Assembly (NCBI GenBank): GCA_947561715.1
Contig: OX387205.1
Span: forward strand, 10,545,001-10,609,000
Length of the DNA: 64,000 nucleotides
Origin: Ascidia mentula
Lineage: Eukaryota > Chordata > Ascidiacea > Phlebobranchia > Ascidiidae
Direction: 5' to 3'
Below, piece after piece: positions 46,461 to 60,300 of this stretch; position 1 is the stretch's first letter; each line of letters opens with the position of its first letter. The translations under genes were made by a program, and so were the position numbers. The notes under the pieces are model-generated. The model saw only the letters and a list, made by a program, of their open reading frames with translations, searched no databases and had not been told where the DNA came from.

Positions 46461-49400
46461 TTATTCCTCGTCGGAGGAGGAGGAGGAGGAAGAAGAGGAA
46501 CCAGACTCGGAGCCACCCTCAACAAATTGCTTCTCGGATACAGAAGAAGATACAATTTTTCCATCTCTGAAAATGTAATTAATTTAAGGCCACGCCCGGC
46601 ATGCACAACACAGGCAAAATATATATAAAAAATTATTGTTATTTGTGCGAAGGTATATGTTGTTTCTTGATCTTACTTTTTGTAAACGATTTAACAAGCG
46701 TCACTGATTTGTGTCATTTTACTTACTTGGTCTCAATTGTTTTCACGATAACCTTCTTTGTGGTTTTAGTTTTGACAACAGATTCACTATCGGAATCGCT
46801 CTCACTCTCACTGCTTGACAATCTGAAACGAAGTTTTGCATGTATTGTTTGAATACTTTCACATTGCGAATTGAGCGTTTGCACACGTTTATCCAATCCT
46901 AATTTCCAACATCGAAATTTCCTAAATGTTGAGCTCACTTTTTTTCTTCGCCCTCAAGCAACATCCTGTAGGTCATAATCTCTTTCTCCAAAGAGAGTTT
47001 GACGCTCATCAGCCTCTTGTATTCCGCTAGATGGCGCCTCATCTCGGACGTAGCGTGATCAAGTTCCATGCTTAGCCCACCAGCCCTCGCCTGGTATCTT
47101 GACACCTCGGTTTCGTAGCGCTTCTCCACATCCGCTAGGTTGCGCTCGAGGTACTCATTCTGTAAAAAATCACTTTGAAATTGTTATCTTGGAAAAAGCA
47201 TTCGAAAACATCATCGGTCGGCCATAGTTGATCAGGGTTTGTTTCTCTGCCGTGATGAACGTCAGGATTATAATCATCCGAGGACAAAGGCGCAACAGTT
47301 AATCCAAACCAAACCAGGATCTTGTGAGCTGAATTCATATGTTTGGTTTCATGCTTAATTAAACTAGGATTGTTTATTATTAGATTGCAAAACGATAGAT
47401 ATATTCTTCTTTTGTCTGCTACTAATATTTAATTTGCGTTTTATCACCAAGCAAATTTTGATAAAGTCCTGAATCATTTAGCAAAACATTCACAAACACT
47501 TTATTGTGCCAGCAAAGTTTGCCTTCAATATACCGTTTGTGCTCATCACCAAGTCGTAAGTTTTCCCGCCCAAGACACTAAATCAAGTTTAAGAAATCTA
47601 CTGCAATTGGTAATGTGATAATAACGCTATCTTGAGAAGTTTATGTTGTCAACAAACGAAGAGAGCACGAACACTTGGCTTTGGTTTGATTCTGCCGATA
47701 ATCGTCGGGATGAGCCGGCTGCCAATGCCACGGCAAGACGTCCATGTATTAAACCCCCCAGGCAAACCTGATATCACTCTCCGCATTGGAGCATAAGCCT
47801 ATTCAAGGTGACCTTATATGGAAGTAAGCCGGTCTCTCTTTGGTTTTTCGCTGTTACGCACACAGGTACGCCACCGACTGAGAATGCCATGTTTGCGTGT
47901 GAATGAAGTTTTGACGCAAATCGCTTTCGAACTAAAGGTCGATGGAATAATATAGCAAACACAGCGATCTATTATTTGCATCAACTTCTTCGAAGCGACA
48001 TTATCTCCAAAGGTAATGGCACAGGCCCATTTGTTTGCGACACTCATTTTTACATGCCGTTGCCAACCTATTTGACCTTCCAGCGCAAGGTAAGAAGGTT
48101 TATCTGAATGACGTCATCGAGAAAAAAACATATGTTTTCAATTTCACCAAATTTTGTAGATGAAAGATTCGCAAGCAGAAGGCTGAGGACAGTTGTAGTG
48201 TTTATAAATTTATAAAAATTTGAGTTTGCTTCACAAACCTATACAATTGTTATGATGTTAGTATCGTGTAATTGTGACAAGTTAAATACATCAAACCGGC
48301 ATGACCTTGCGCAAACGCGGGGTGACGACTACTGGAAGGTGGCAATTTTCCCAGCGATATGTATTTATAATTCGCGCTTAATTTTTACAGCGTTTAAGTT
48401 AGAACTGTTATATTCAGGTAAGCTTATAAGCGGTGTCTTTACCAAGTTATATGTGATATATATGATATATAAAGTTTAAAAATAAGTTTAAAACGTAACA
48501 CTTTGATCATATTTTTTGATCAATGAATCCTATACGACTAAAAGTGAGCTTGATTGTGCATAGTTGCAATAATGTTTATAACCGGATGTTTTGATTGTTA
48601 GTGCAATAACTTACGCTTCCTCTCAAAGATTCCAACTCCATTTCGAGTTGAGTGACTTGTTTTCTGTAATCGTTCATTTCGCCTTGAACCTTTTCCAACT
48701 CGCCCAAGTTCAATTTCGCCCGGTCCTCCAAATCCTCAAACTGGAAAAGTGGTGCAAGTATTTAATAATTGAGAAAACACTCAATTCAAATACCAGGAGC
48801 TTGGTATTTCAAATTTTGCTCCGAAAAAATGACCATTCTAGCTTTGGCGGCAATGCCTTGGCTGCGAAGCCAGCAAACTAGCAAGTATGTGTACTTTTCA
48901 TGATTGGCTCTATTACTATTTGCACCCTATTGGGTTCGCAGACCTCCCCAGTGGGTTCGTGAGATTGTTGCAGGGGTCCGGGGATAAGCAAGAGATGGTT
49001 TTTCGTTCAAATTTACGTATATTTTTGTGTATTTTTAGTGTTCTTATTTTTGTTGTTAATTAAAAAAGAATAGGTTACCAATTTTTTCTAATTTACTTAT
49101 TGCGTCATCCCCATTTCCACACTTAAAGAAATGTAAAACTAAGTCAGTTACTGATGCATTTTAGATTTAGATGCATTTTACGCAGGGTTCGTGGCTACAA
49201 AAACCATTGATATAAGGCAAGCAATGTTTAGAGTCGTTAGTGGAAAAAGGTACTAATTGCAATGATGCATGTTGCTAGGCATCGACATGCATGAACTTTC
49301 ATCAACAGATGAGTGGATCCCGGAGATTGAGGTTGCATATGCCTTTGCAACTCAAGCAGGCAAACCTTATGCAAACTTTCCATGTCCATACGGCAATAAT

Positions 49401-52400
49401 ACAGGTTGATTGTTATTGACAACACTATAAAGTGAGAGTTGATTTGCTTAAGAAACTCATTGCGAAAAACACGTTGCAACGCATTCACTTCGGCGCACGT
49501 AATTCACCGATAATTTATTGCTTTTTCGCAAGACATAAAACCAGACCGGCACTGCATGCGCCCCGAGGCGTCGGCCAATGAGTCATCACTGATATGCACC
49601 CGACATTAAGCTATGGAATTTACAAACAAGACTGTGAAAAACGCAGACACAACGTCATATCGTCACGGACTATCCTGCCAGTGTTTTGCACTCACTTGAC
49701 GCCTTTATCTGATCGGTTTTGAATGAGAAGCGGCACTTATATAACTGTCATTGCTTTATTGTTGAAGGGTAATGTTGCAAAAATGTGTTTGTAGGTTAAA
49801 GTAAGTTACAAAATTTTTGCAAAGCTTTTTTTGGAGGATACACATTGTTAAAATCAAATTGCCCCGCAAGCTATTGTATGTTATCACATGGAGATCCTTA
49901 AAATATTACTTATGTACATCCTGATTATCAGAAAATATTAGCAATTATCTATACCTTGGTCTTGTACCATTGCTCGGCCTCATCTCTGTTCTTAAGAACC
50001 ATCTGTTCATACTGAGCACGAATCTGTCGGAGAAGTTCCGCAACATCAGGTGCGATACCGTCAACCTCCACGCTTACTCCTTGGTTCTTGATTTGTTCCT
50101 TCAAGTCCTCAATTTCCTAAAACAAATTCAATTTTATCACACCGTGGAGTTTCTCCTTTGAGTACCCCTATGTTATATTGGCACAAAAATAGCAAGTTTT
50201 TCGGGGATTCAAAGTAGAATTTTAAGTCTTTCACCTTTGTAAACACTAAAGACGCTGCGGAGATATCAATAAATACTATTAGAACTGGATGCGGTCATGT
50301 AATTGTTATACGTGCTCGACAGTTACACTTACCTCTTCATGCAATTTCTTTCCATATTCCAGCTCTTCACGGAGCGTCTCAATCTTTCGTTCCACGTCAA
50401 CGCGCACCATTGTTGCGTCATCAACGTCCTTCCTCAATCTTCCAAGTTCGTCGTCGAGCTCGGATCGAAGTCGGCCTTCATGATCCAATCTATAGTGACG
50501 TCACAAAGGCAATTTTAGCATCAGTTTCAATAGAGGAAAAAATTGCAGATCTTTAATAAATGAAACATGTTTTTACACGATTTACAGCGTGGAAGTTGTT
50601 CAACACCAGAATAAATTATTCAGTCGGGGCTTTCGATATTTTAAAGTTTCTCTGATATCACAAATCAAATCGATTTGTTATCGTGTTCAGTGCAATCGGT
50701 CTGTGTTAAGTAATTTCACACAGAGGAGCATTGATATACGATCTTATAACCACCAAAGTTCGCTTGTAGTGATGGATTTCACGTAAACGGCGACACATGA
50801 CCCGGCAAAATGTCCCCTGAGGGCTGTTACGCAGACTCCATTTCACAGTTTGACATTTGCATGAAAGACAACGGAAACGACAAGAGAGTTTGGCACTGCT
50901 TTATTTGCTGGTTTTAAGGTTGTTTGGCCATGGAGTCACGGAGTAAAACCAATCTGCAAAAATACTTTTGCGATTTTGGAGAACGCTCGTTTATGTTTCG
51001 TCGCCTACCCGAATAATTGCAATAAACGGATTGCAAAAACATAAATAAATTTAATCCGAATAAGATAAAGTTTGGAGTAAACAGATAAGACCTCACAATG
51101 ACCACAGCGCTCTTCTCATTTTACTGCATGTATAATTGAATCCCACATTGATTAAACAAACAACCGGACGAGAGATTCGACGATCCGTAGCCGCAGCGAC
51201 TTAACGTATGTCAGCTTTAGCCTTGGGCGTATGACTCCCACGCATGAGCTTTTATCCTCTGGTGTTGCGGCTGTCTTTCCATTTAGCAGTCTGTGCCCGA
51301 ACGTGTATGCTTGCCACGTGTCATGCAGGGCGTTCACCCCGACAAAATAACGTTGCTCGGCAAATTTGTATACAAAACAGGGGTAATGTGAAGCAATAAC
51401 TACTTTATACCTATAACCTCAGAATGACCAAACGTTAATTCACACCAAAGATAATGCATGCAACCAGGCAACTTAGCCTCGTACAAAACCTCATCCGATT
51501 TTTAACAGTTAGTTTTTGATACACTGTTATTTCCTGTTGTGCTGCTATAGCACTTGCTGTCTGAAACTTACTTCCATTTGAGTTCAGATGCTTCTCCACG
51601 AAGATTATCTCTCGCAATTTCGGTTCTCACTTTGGCCAGAGTCGCTTCGTCCACCTGTGCACGAAGACGGCGCAATTTTTCAAGCTTGTCTGGCCCAAGC
51701 TCGATTTGCTTCTTAGCTCCAGCCAATCTGATTTTTTCTTCGAGCATTTGGTTTTGCTGTTCCAGGTAACGAACTGAAACCAATGTCACCAATAAAGTCG
51801 CAATGTCAAAATGTTGCAAACACGAAAAATTATCAAGGTAGTGATATTTTACCTTTCTCGATGTAATTTGCAAATCTGTTGTTGATTCCATTTAACACTT
51901 CCTTCTCGTTAAGCTTGAGCCGGGACATATCGTTGTCGAAAGAAGAAAATCCGCCGCCATGACCTTACAACACAAAAGTGGTATACATGTAAATGCGAAA
52001 AGTGACATCAGTTCTTTGGGATTTCCAAGCCAAAACTCAGTTTTTGATTTCCTACACTTAAGTACATATATATAGTTTAGACATAATATCACTTTGGCAG
52101 GTTGCACTTTGTTGTGGGTCAGATGGGTTTAAACAAATCGTGAAAACAATTCAAACAGGATTGCTCTTCTGGCGTATCGTGATGACCTTGGAATCTGCAT
52201 CACTGCAGTTGCTCTCAAAATTCCACATTATCTTAGACATTATGCCAACAAACGTCATTCCGGTATTCACATTTACCTGATCCTGAAGCACCAGCGCCAC
52301 CAGAAGACGAAGATGAGTAACTGTACGACACTCTCTTTGACGTCACAGGCTCCTCCACGGCGAATCCTGATTTGCTGCCAAAGCTCTTCGACCCAGCAGT

Positions 52401-52463
52401 GGAATAAGCTGTTTGGCTTCCGAAGGTATTTCTGTAGCTTGAACGACCAGATTTACCCGACAT
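46461..52463 (-). CDS. Type III-like (vimentin/desmin-like) cytoplasmic intermediate filament protein
   Basis: Nine exons, complement of 46461-46566, 46727-46822, 46939-47159, 48615-48740, 49955-50116, 50333-50489, 51572-51773, 51853-51963, 52277-52463; 1,368 bp, 455 residues. The Ser/Gly/Tyr-rich head is residues 1-80. The coiled-coil rod runs from about 81 to 387: it opens LNGINNRFANYIEKVRYLEQ and closes EKEIMTYRMLLEGEE, the two conserved ends of all intermediate filaments. Rod length (about 307) is the vertebrate cytoplasmic type, without the 42-residue lamin-type insert. The tail contains KKVIVKTIETKDGKIVSSS, very like desmin KTIETRDGE and vimentin KTVETRDGQ, and ends in a run of serines and DEE. 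The penultimate exon shows TAA right after the donor, so failure to splice would end the protein at IETK. Introns 47160-48614, 48741-49954 and 50490-51571 exceed 1 kb and hold nothing recognised. Confidence 0.93.
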
Positions 52464-54074
52464 GTTGATGTGTTATTGTTTAACTAGGAACCTAATGCGT
52501 TGAAAAGATTATCCTGCTAATATAGGATTTTGGGTATTAGTTGCAATCTCCTTAAAGAAGAATTACTACAATTCCAAAGTATTCATATTAATTTTTTTAT
52601 TAGTTTATTATATTCACAGGTCGAGTTACAAAATGAGTTAATTTCGGATTGCTAATTTCTCTGTGTTCTGACTACCTTAGAATCTACATATATTTTATTT
52701 TCGCAAAGAGCACTGCAACTATAACATACAAGTTCCTTTAATGCTACAGTGGAAACATCAACCAAAACTTCTGAAATTGCAATATCCTGAAATATGCAAG
52801 GCTTGTAAAGTCATGCTCCTGTAATGCATTTACTATCTGCAAACATTAATCTAAGTATTGCCTTTTCACGTGTGGAAGTTAACGCCCGTTTGTGAACAAG
52901 GGGAAGAACTGGATAATAGCTGGGAATACAACGTTCAGAACGTCGTAAAAGTACGTACAATCGGCGCAGGTGATCTATGTTGGCAGTAAAACGTCACACA
53001 AATGCAATTGTGACGCAATAAAAAAAATGCCCACAAAGGTTTTTTACGTAATTTGTGTACAACACGTGGACTTTCAAAACGTCTTTCAGTCACAAAAATC
53101 CTGTTTTTGTTCAACCAATTCACGTAACATCGTAAACTTAAAATAGCACAGATAGGTGAAACAAGTCGATAATAGCTCTTGCTTGAAAAAATTTGGACAG
53201 ACAAATGTCCGATTAAACCAGAAGTAGTCATTGGTGGAGTGTAATTGTTACCTGGTCTTCTTAATCGCCGAAGGCCGTGCCAACAGTTGACGCGATGTCC
53301 ACCCATTAAAAAATATATGCCTTAATTGGACATAGGGTTTACTAGCTATGGATTTACCATTAGGAGAGACTGTTCGGGCAATTTTCGGTGGTACTTACAT
53401 ATGTAAAGTACAAAAATTGCTGCTGGTAAATTACAAGAGCACTAATTTAAATTTCCAAAGAAATGTTATAGCTTTTGCACCAAACAATACCAAACACCTT
53501 TGGTCGATCAGCCACAATACGATCTTCCTTTGTACGATTATTTTTGTCTTTAATGTCAACCGTTTCATAAACAGCCAAGCTTGGTTTAATGAACAAAGCA
53601 ATGCAATCAAAACACCAACGGCAAATAAAAACGCCCTAAGATCCTGCAACATGCTGCTCACGCCAAACCTTTTCTGCGTTTGTGCAGCATCACGCCATGA
53701 GCCCGCAGCAAAAAGACGAGGCGCACCTTTTTACACCACATTCTTTTGCACACGCCAGACCGTTCCTCAGCCCACATACACCATTCCAAAAGAGACTTTT
53801 GACGCAATTCCCGACTTTACATTGACGACAAACGGCAATACCCGGAGGTGTTTAGAATTTCGACGAGTTTGGCATTTAAGAATATGGCACGTATTTGTTA
53901 CATTACACAAATATGGTGCTGTCAATTCGGCGTCTGTGTAAAGCGTTTTGTTGCAAATGGTCGGTTCGCTTCCCTATCATGCAAAAACCTTTTGAAGTTA
54001 ATAAATTAGTTTAAAATTACTTAAAATGCATGTAAACATGATGACATGAGTACACAAATTGCTGAATACTGCTC

Positions 54075-54160
54075 TTGTGGCAAACTTTATTTTATCGACG
54101 TTTTTCGACGTTCTGGCTGTTATGCAGCAGCCTTCATCAGGAGGTATGAAACGTAAATCA
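54075..54160 (-). repeat. SINE/retroelement-tail-like hairpin repeat
   Basis: On the minus strand this reads CCTGATGAAGGCTGCTGCAT, AACAGCC, then AACGTCGAAAAACGTCGATA. The pattern CTGATGAAGGCnnnnGCC followed by GAAACG-like sequence is widespread in the 3' parts of invertebrate SINEs and LINEs. It resembles, but is not the same as, the core in the repeats at 4736, 8488 and 11846. Ends could not be fixed. Confidence 0.35.
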
Positions 54161-55789
54161 AGCAATGTGGACAATAAAATATGCAATAAAATATGCCTGG
54201 CAGCGTTAGTAACACTTATAAGATTACAAATTGCTTGGGTTATGCTCAACAAACAATTTTCCCTTGTGTTTGGTTAAAAATGCAAACATATAAAGAGCTT
54301 TTATGTGCATCAAATGGCCAAGTTTGTTCTTAAACCATACACAGTAAGCTATGAATTTCGCAGCAGCAGCACAAGTGCAAGATTTAAAGTTTTTGCGAAA
54401 TTTGACCCGAAATGAAATATATGCCGGTATTTCACGATACAATTGTAAGAAACTACTATATACAGAACTATATTTTGTGAGCGCCTTGTTAGATTCGACC
54501 GGTGATATGACGGGGTTACAGCGGAAAGCTTTCTCATCAAAGATTCGACCTTATCGCATGACTACATCAAAAAGTTTGATCAATGGAACTCTATCTGTCA
54601 GGAACCTTCACAACGTCGCCTCTGGGCATGTTTTATTGCTTTTCGAAAAGCAACGCAAATTTGAACCTTATACTTCATCAAGTAAATGGCCACTGAACTT
54701 CGTTTTTTTTGTATTATTACGTCTGTAACTGAACACACGAATACAACATTACGATGTTTAAACCTAAACCTAAAATGATTCTTTGCCCCAGTTGCAGAAG
54801 TTTTGAAACTACTACTAGTTTTCAAAACTAATGCAACGAAATGAAAGCGTTTTGTTGTGTGTGTAATGAATTTAACTTGACCAAAGACCAAGCTGGAAAT
54901 TTACATTTACATGTTTGCAAATATCTGAAACAGACACAATAATTGGTACAAATTTAATTATTCCAGGACAAACTTTTTTAGGGTATCTACACTACACTGT
55001 CACCTAGTGGATAATAAATTTTGAAATTTTTCCACTGCGCGTCACTAAAGAACACAAATTAATCGATGCCCGATGGCCTCGTTCGCCAACGGTAGGTGGG
55101 AAACAAAAGGACCTTGTTGCGTGTTCTATTTCATTCACAGTTGATGAACACTCAATGTAGGTCGCTTGTGGATGCTTTGAGTAAACAATGGGAGTTACCT
55201 GAACACACCGGGCACAAAGCCATAAAAGATATAAGATGCAACAAGAGATATCATTAAAAAACGTCAAATTTATCTTTGTTTGATTGGTTTTAAAATCGGA
55301 AAGAACCTCTTGCGCACAACAGCATTGGTTAAAAACAATAGTGTTTTCTTTGGTGATAATTTCAATTGCAACAGTTTATAGTATGTAGACATGGCCAAAC
55401 TCCCTGCTGAAATTTGATGAAAGGCCAGTCGCACGGCCTATTTTTTCCACAACCATGTTACTTTTTCTAAACATTCTAAACAAACAACTACGCAGGTATG
55501 AGTGTTTCATGAAAAAGTTTGGTGGGAACGACAGAAACCATTGGGGATGTATTTCATTTATCGCCACAATTACAGTCAATAGGTTTCCGATGGCATATCC
55601 CAAACGATTGCCAAAAGCGCCGTTGTCAAATAGGTAGAGCCATATTATGCTGTCACGCTGATTTTGGCGCCAAGGCTGAAACAAAAAAGGATTTTGACTT
55701 TAAAAAAACAACCAAAATTAAAGTTTAGAATTGATTATGAAGCTTGTTTTAGTTTAAACACACAGTTTTAAACGGTTCAAGGGTAAAAT

Positions 55790-56290
55790 ATGTGCGCTGA
55801 AGCGAAGGAATTCAAGTTGTACATACCTTCAGGCAGGCAATGCATTTTTACTGTAATAAGTAGCTCGCGGCTACAGTCGGTTAAAGCGCGCAAGAACGCT
55901 CTTCGTTTCGCGTGTGCTGCCAGGCGCATTGCGAAGACGCAACGAGGCAGACAAACAAGGTGCTTGGCAAATTTCGACCAAACTGAATGTCGTTGGTTGT
56001 ACGGCGCGGAGAGCTCGGGCCTCGCTTGTCAGTGAAGCTGTCTTAGCCTAGAGATACAGCCAGGCGAAAAAGGAGCACAGGAATGTTTTGCCCGACATCA
56101 CACGGGCGTCACGGTGCAATAGCGCTTGGCTGTTCAAACGTACTCCCGTGTTGCGTTTCCTTTTTGTGCGCCCTGCTCTCTCCTCTCCGTTCGTGCTCTA
56201 GCCGTTTTTCTCGTTGGTTAAGCTTTGTCGCAGTGGTGTTGGTTTGCGCTCGGCGCCATGTTGGTACCAAGATAAACATATAGGCAGGGA
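55790..56290 (+). promoter_or_regulatory. CpG-rich segment, candidate promoter or 5' exon zone
   Basis: CpG and GC density rise clearly above the AT-rich surroundings (for example GCGCGCAAGAACGC, CGCATTGCGAAGACGC, TTCTCGTTGG). The segment lies 1.1-1.6 kb upstream of the first coding exon of the CTDSP-like gene and could be its promoter or an untranslated exon. There is no TATA box or other definite element. Confidence 0.3.
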
Positions 56291-57384
56291 GGGAAGTATC
56301 TGCGGAAAAGCGTGGCGACCTAATCTCCAAGTGCACCAAACAGCCTTCCAGTGTAGCGATACGACTATTTACTACGCCATGAAAAGTGAAGGCAGCACCT
56401 TTGTTGCACAATTTCTCAGGTTTATACAGTGGTTAAACATAGTCTCCTACAACGCAGTTGAGTAGGCGAGTAGGCCTTGTAAAGCGAGGGTAAAAGTTTG
56501 TTCTTACGTGTTTCAAGTGTATTTGGCAGGGCTCCAAACAGCCATGTTGTGATAAACTGTGCGCTCGATAAACTCGACGTGTTTGTTTGCAGGTGTGCGA
56601 TTTCCTCTTACAAGTTTACTACAGTACCGTACATTATTTCCTTAGTTGCGCGGTTCGCTTCTTTGGCTGTATCACATCCGACATCCCACCAACTGTGCTA
56701 TTGTATTTTGTATATCTTTCATAAATAACCACTATAGTGAGCATGATATGCTGCAACTGAGCATGTTTGGTTTGCAAAAACAAAACGTTTCGATGCGCGT
56801 TGAGGGCAAACCAGCGCCAACACGACTTTCAAAAAATCGTGCTTGCGCATGCCCGAAAATATATCCCCAGCCAGGACACAGCTGGAAAATACTAAGTTAA
56901 AAAACATATACCCGCTTGCAAGGGATGACTCATAGCTATTAGTCTCAGGTACCTTCGGTCGGGGTAGGCAATTAACAGGCAAGTTGTTTACAAACTATGC
57001 AGCGCACTGTTGAACGCAATGCGATAAAATGTAGTGTAAAACTGCCTACCCTTGTCACGGTCTATAGTTGCTATCGTTTTGGCAAATATCTCCTGAGTTA
57101 CCATATATGTTTATGTTTTAGGTATGTTCTAAATAAAATCTTCAACATGGAGACATAGTGCTTGTACGCAGATAGTGTCTTCTTTTGGAAGTAACACCAG
57201 GTTACAACCAGTACATTGGGATAAAGAATCAAGCAACCAGCTACCTTTCGGTGACCCAAAATATTTTAGTGACAACTTTCTGCAAATGTTTACAAGAACT
57301 GGACAGAATATTTCATCACTCCTCGTCAACAATTTACCCAAGTGTAGTGGATTTACTCCATCTTGGAATACATACTCATCACCA

Positions 57385-60300
57385 ATGGATACAATCCACT
57401 CTTCCATCATCACGCAAGTCAGTAGGGAATCAGAGCAACTAAATGGATATTCAGATCCTAAAAGAGGTCAGTGCACTTTAAAAATATGTTTTCGTATTTG
57501 TGCCTTATAGTTGTATATACTAATTACTAATAGTTAGGCTTTTTTTAAAAAGGCAAATATGCTGGTAATTTACCACCACTGCAAACTTTGCCTAATCACC
57601 ATGATGCACCCAGTTGCACCAAATCTTGTTTTTGTAACTTGCTTGTAAAGTATGATATGTTTATGTATCTTTAGTGAACTGTTAATTTGTATTTTAGATG
57701 ACAAATTTGTGAAAAAAGCTTATCGGTCAAAAACGAAAGCTGACACGCAGCGCACTCAGTTTCGTTCACTTCTGTGCTGCTTTGGACGACCAAGAAAGAA
57801 ATCGGTTTTGGATCAAAAGGCTGGCAATGAGACATGGTCCCCAACCACCAATGGTAGGACAGATCACACGCCCCCACCTTCTCCTAGCGAAGAAACGAAA
57901 GCACCTGAAGTGGTAATGACTTTTGGTTAAAATCAGCTCCCAGTATGCCATGTTAGGAATTAAAACAATAAATTATGCAGGCACATAAGAGCTCTTGTTT
58001 TCTGCAGCAGCAAGTAATTAAAAAAAAATTTAGGGTCTTACCAATGGAGATCCTAAATACCTTTTACCTGCGAAATGCCCATCGATGGGAGAAAAGAAAT
58101 GTGCTGTGATTGATCTGGATGAAACATTAGTACATAGTTCTTTTAAGGTATATACATATAATTCAATTGAGGTTAATATGAATACAGAAATGGTGTATTT
58201 ACCTGCCTGTTACATTTTGCAGCCTATCAACAACGCAGATTTCATAGTTCCTGTGGAAATAGATGGAACAATCCACCAGGTAATAATGGCATGTATCCGG
58301 TCTATTACTCTAGACTTGTTTCTTTAGTGACAAAAGCAATTAACAGAAGTGTACAAATATTGAGGTAAAAATTCAAAGAAAACATTTGAATAAAGTCGTA
58401 AATTGCTATCCAATATTGGTGGACATTATCTCTTTAATAGAGTTTGCCACAGAGTTTTATATAATTCTCTAGGGGAAGATAGCAGTGTCAGTATACATTA
58501 TCTCCTTGATAGCACGTTAAACTTCCTAATGTTACAAATGTTAAATTTGACAGGAAATAAATTAAAAAACTTTGAAAAAGAAGTGAAAGCATTTGAATTG
58601 AAAATCATTCTTAACATAATGTGGCTTAACCAACTGCTTGCCTCCAAAAAATATTCGGGCCAAAATGTGGCCTAATCATGCCTCAGGGCAAAGAGATAAT
58701 GCATAATGGTTTGACAGTTTGAAAACGTTTGCATCCTACTTAACTCTTTGATCAATTTCCACAACTAGCCAACTGGGATACATCAATCCAGCTCATTTGT
58801 TGCAGTTGCTAAAGTTTCTGTTTCGCATAGTTCCTACGGTCATACCTTAAATGGATTTAAAAGTAACAAAATTTACCCATGATTGTTAAATAACTAAAAT
58901 GACATTACAGTTGTTTTTACCTTGTAAAATATATTCATATATACTGAAACAAAAAAATATTTGCATGCAAGGGCACTCTTATTTCTGATTAATTTTGGAA
59001 CCAAATGAAAAAAAACAAGTGTTATTTAGCAAGCTTTCAAAAAAATTTATGTGATATGACATTGCAAATCATTAACCTGCTTACATGAACCCGGGTAACA
59101 AATAAACTCGGTCACTAATGCCTGTGTGTGTCTGTGTACATGTTTACCTTTATTTGCGGTTGAGCAAAACAACTGTGCTGTCTTGTTTTATGCAGCAATG
59201 CTGCATACCAGCACATGCTCACAGCACCTTGTTTACATGTGGTCATTTGTTTATGGAATCGTGTTAATCTTGTATCCAGGTGCTGACAATGGCACAGGAT
59301 GTTGTTCCTCACCATTGCAGTTGAAAATTTTATATTGAGTTATCTTTCCAAACACTTTCAATTCATAAGCACTGTCATATGTTGATTTCAAATTATAACA
59401 GCTGTGCCATTTGATGGCAGGATCAACACAATATGCTGAAAAAAATCATTTCTCCTTTTTTCCAGGTGTACGTTTTGAAGAGGCCCCATGTTGACGAATA
59501 CTTAAAAAAGATGGGGGAACTCTATGAATGCGTTTTGTTCACTGCAAGCTTAGCCAAGGTATGAGAACCGGTTTTGAGTTGGGTTTCCTTTTGCAAATAA
59601 GGTTATAACCTAGCACAATGGTATTATGTGTGGGTGACAGTGGTGAAAAGGGTTTTTTTGTGACAGGAAGCCTTTTACCCACTTATTACGTTTTGTTAGT
59701 CATGTTGGTTCCAAGTGACTCATTTATGTAAGAAATAAGTGTGTGGGCGCAACCAATGCATTTGCCGTCTGGACCCACTGCAAAGTAACTGTTTTGTAAG
59801 GTATATGCATGTATACTACAACAGCTTAACTTACTGTATTACCACAGCCTCATTGTCACATACATGAAATGACGAACCCGAGGCTTTGATTTAGAAAATA
59901 TACCAATCTAATAACCACTAAACTCTTTTCAAGTTATTATCACACTATTATACTGTATACTTGTATGTATGTTTGAAAAAAAGTTTGTGAAATGTTATCA
60001 AAGAGACAACAGTAAAAAACAAGCCTGGTGATGTCATTACCTTTCTTGTGACAATAGCCTCATACATAACGTTAATTAGAACAGTTGGTCTGCTAGAGGT
60101 GCATTGGATATTTGGCACAGGTAAGGGTTCAGCGAAAAACCACAGCACAGATGAAAAGGCAGCATGCCCCACCCGTGGGAGCTTCGATTACCGTTAAACT
60201 ATCACATTACCATCCTGTGCTGAGATGTTGTTGGCTTGGGACACATGGCGTGGTCGTGGGGGATGGGTGTCTTAAGTGCCTGTTTTTCTTGTTTTTTTAG

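Larger units (their letters stand above)
52464..57384. other. Divergent intergenic region between the filament gene and the CTDSP-like gene
   Basis: Nearly 5 kb with no supported exon. It must contain both promoters and perhaps 5' UTR exons of either gene. A frame of 197 codons at 53348-53941 has no recognisable similarity and no coding-like features. A short SINE-like hairpin lies near 54075-54160, and 55790-56290 is CpG-rich. A short perfect-looking palindrome around 54796-54829 (TTTTGAAACTA / TAGTTTTCAAAA) may be chance. Confidence 0.45.

Noticed and set aside
48880-49010. An inverted-repeat element in a filament-gene intron (GGGTTCG motifs)
   Set aside because: Several short GGGTTCGT/GGGTTCGC copies occur, but no paired ends or target duplication could be defined.
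53348-53941. Open frame of 197 codons in the intergenic region
   Set aside because: No recognisable domain, mixed low-complexity composition, and no splice or upstream signals; likely chance in the filament gene's upstream region.
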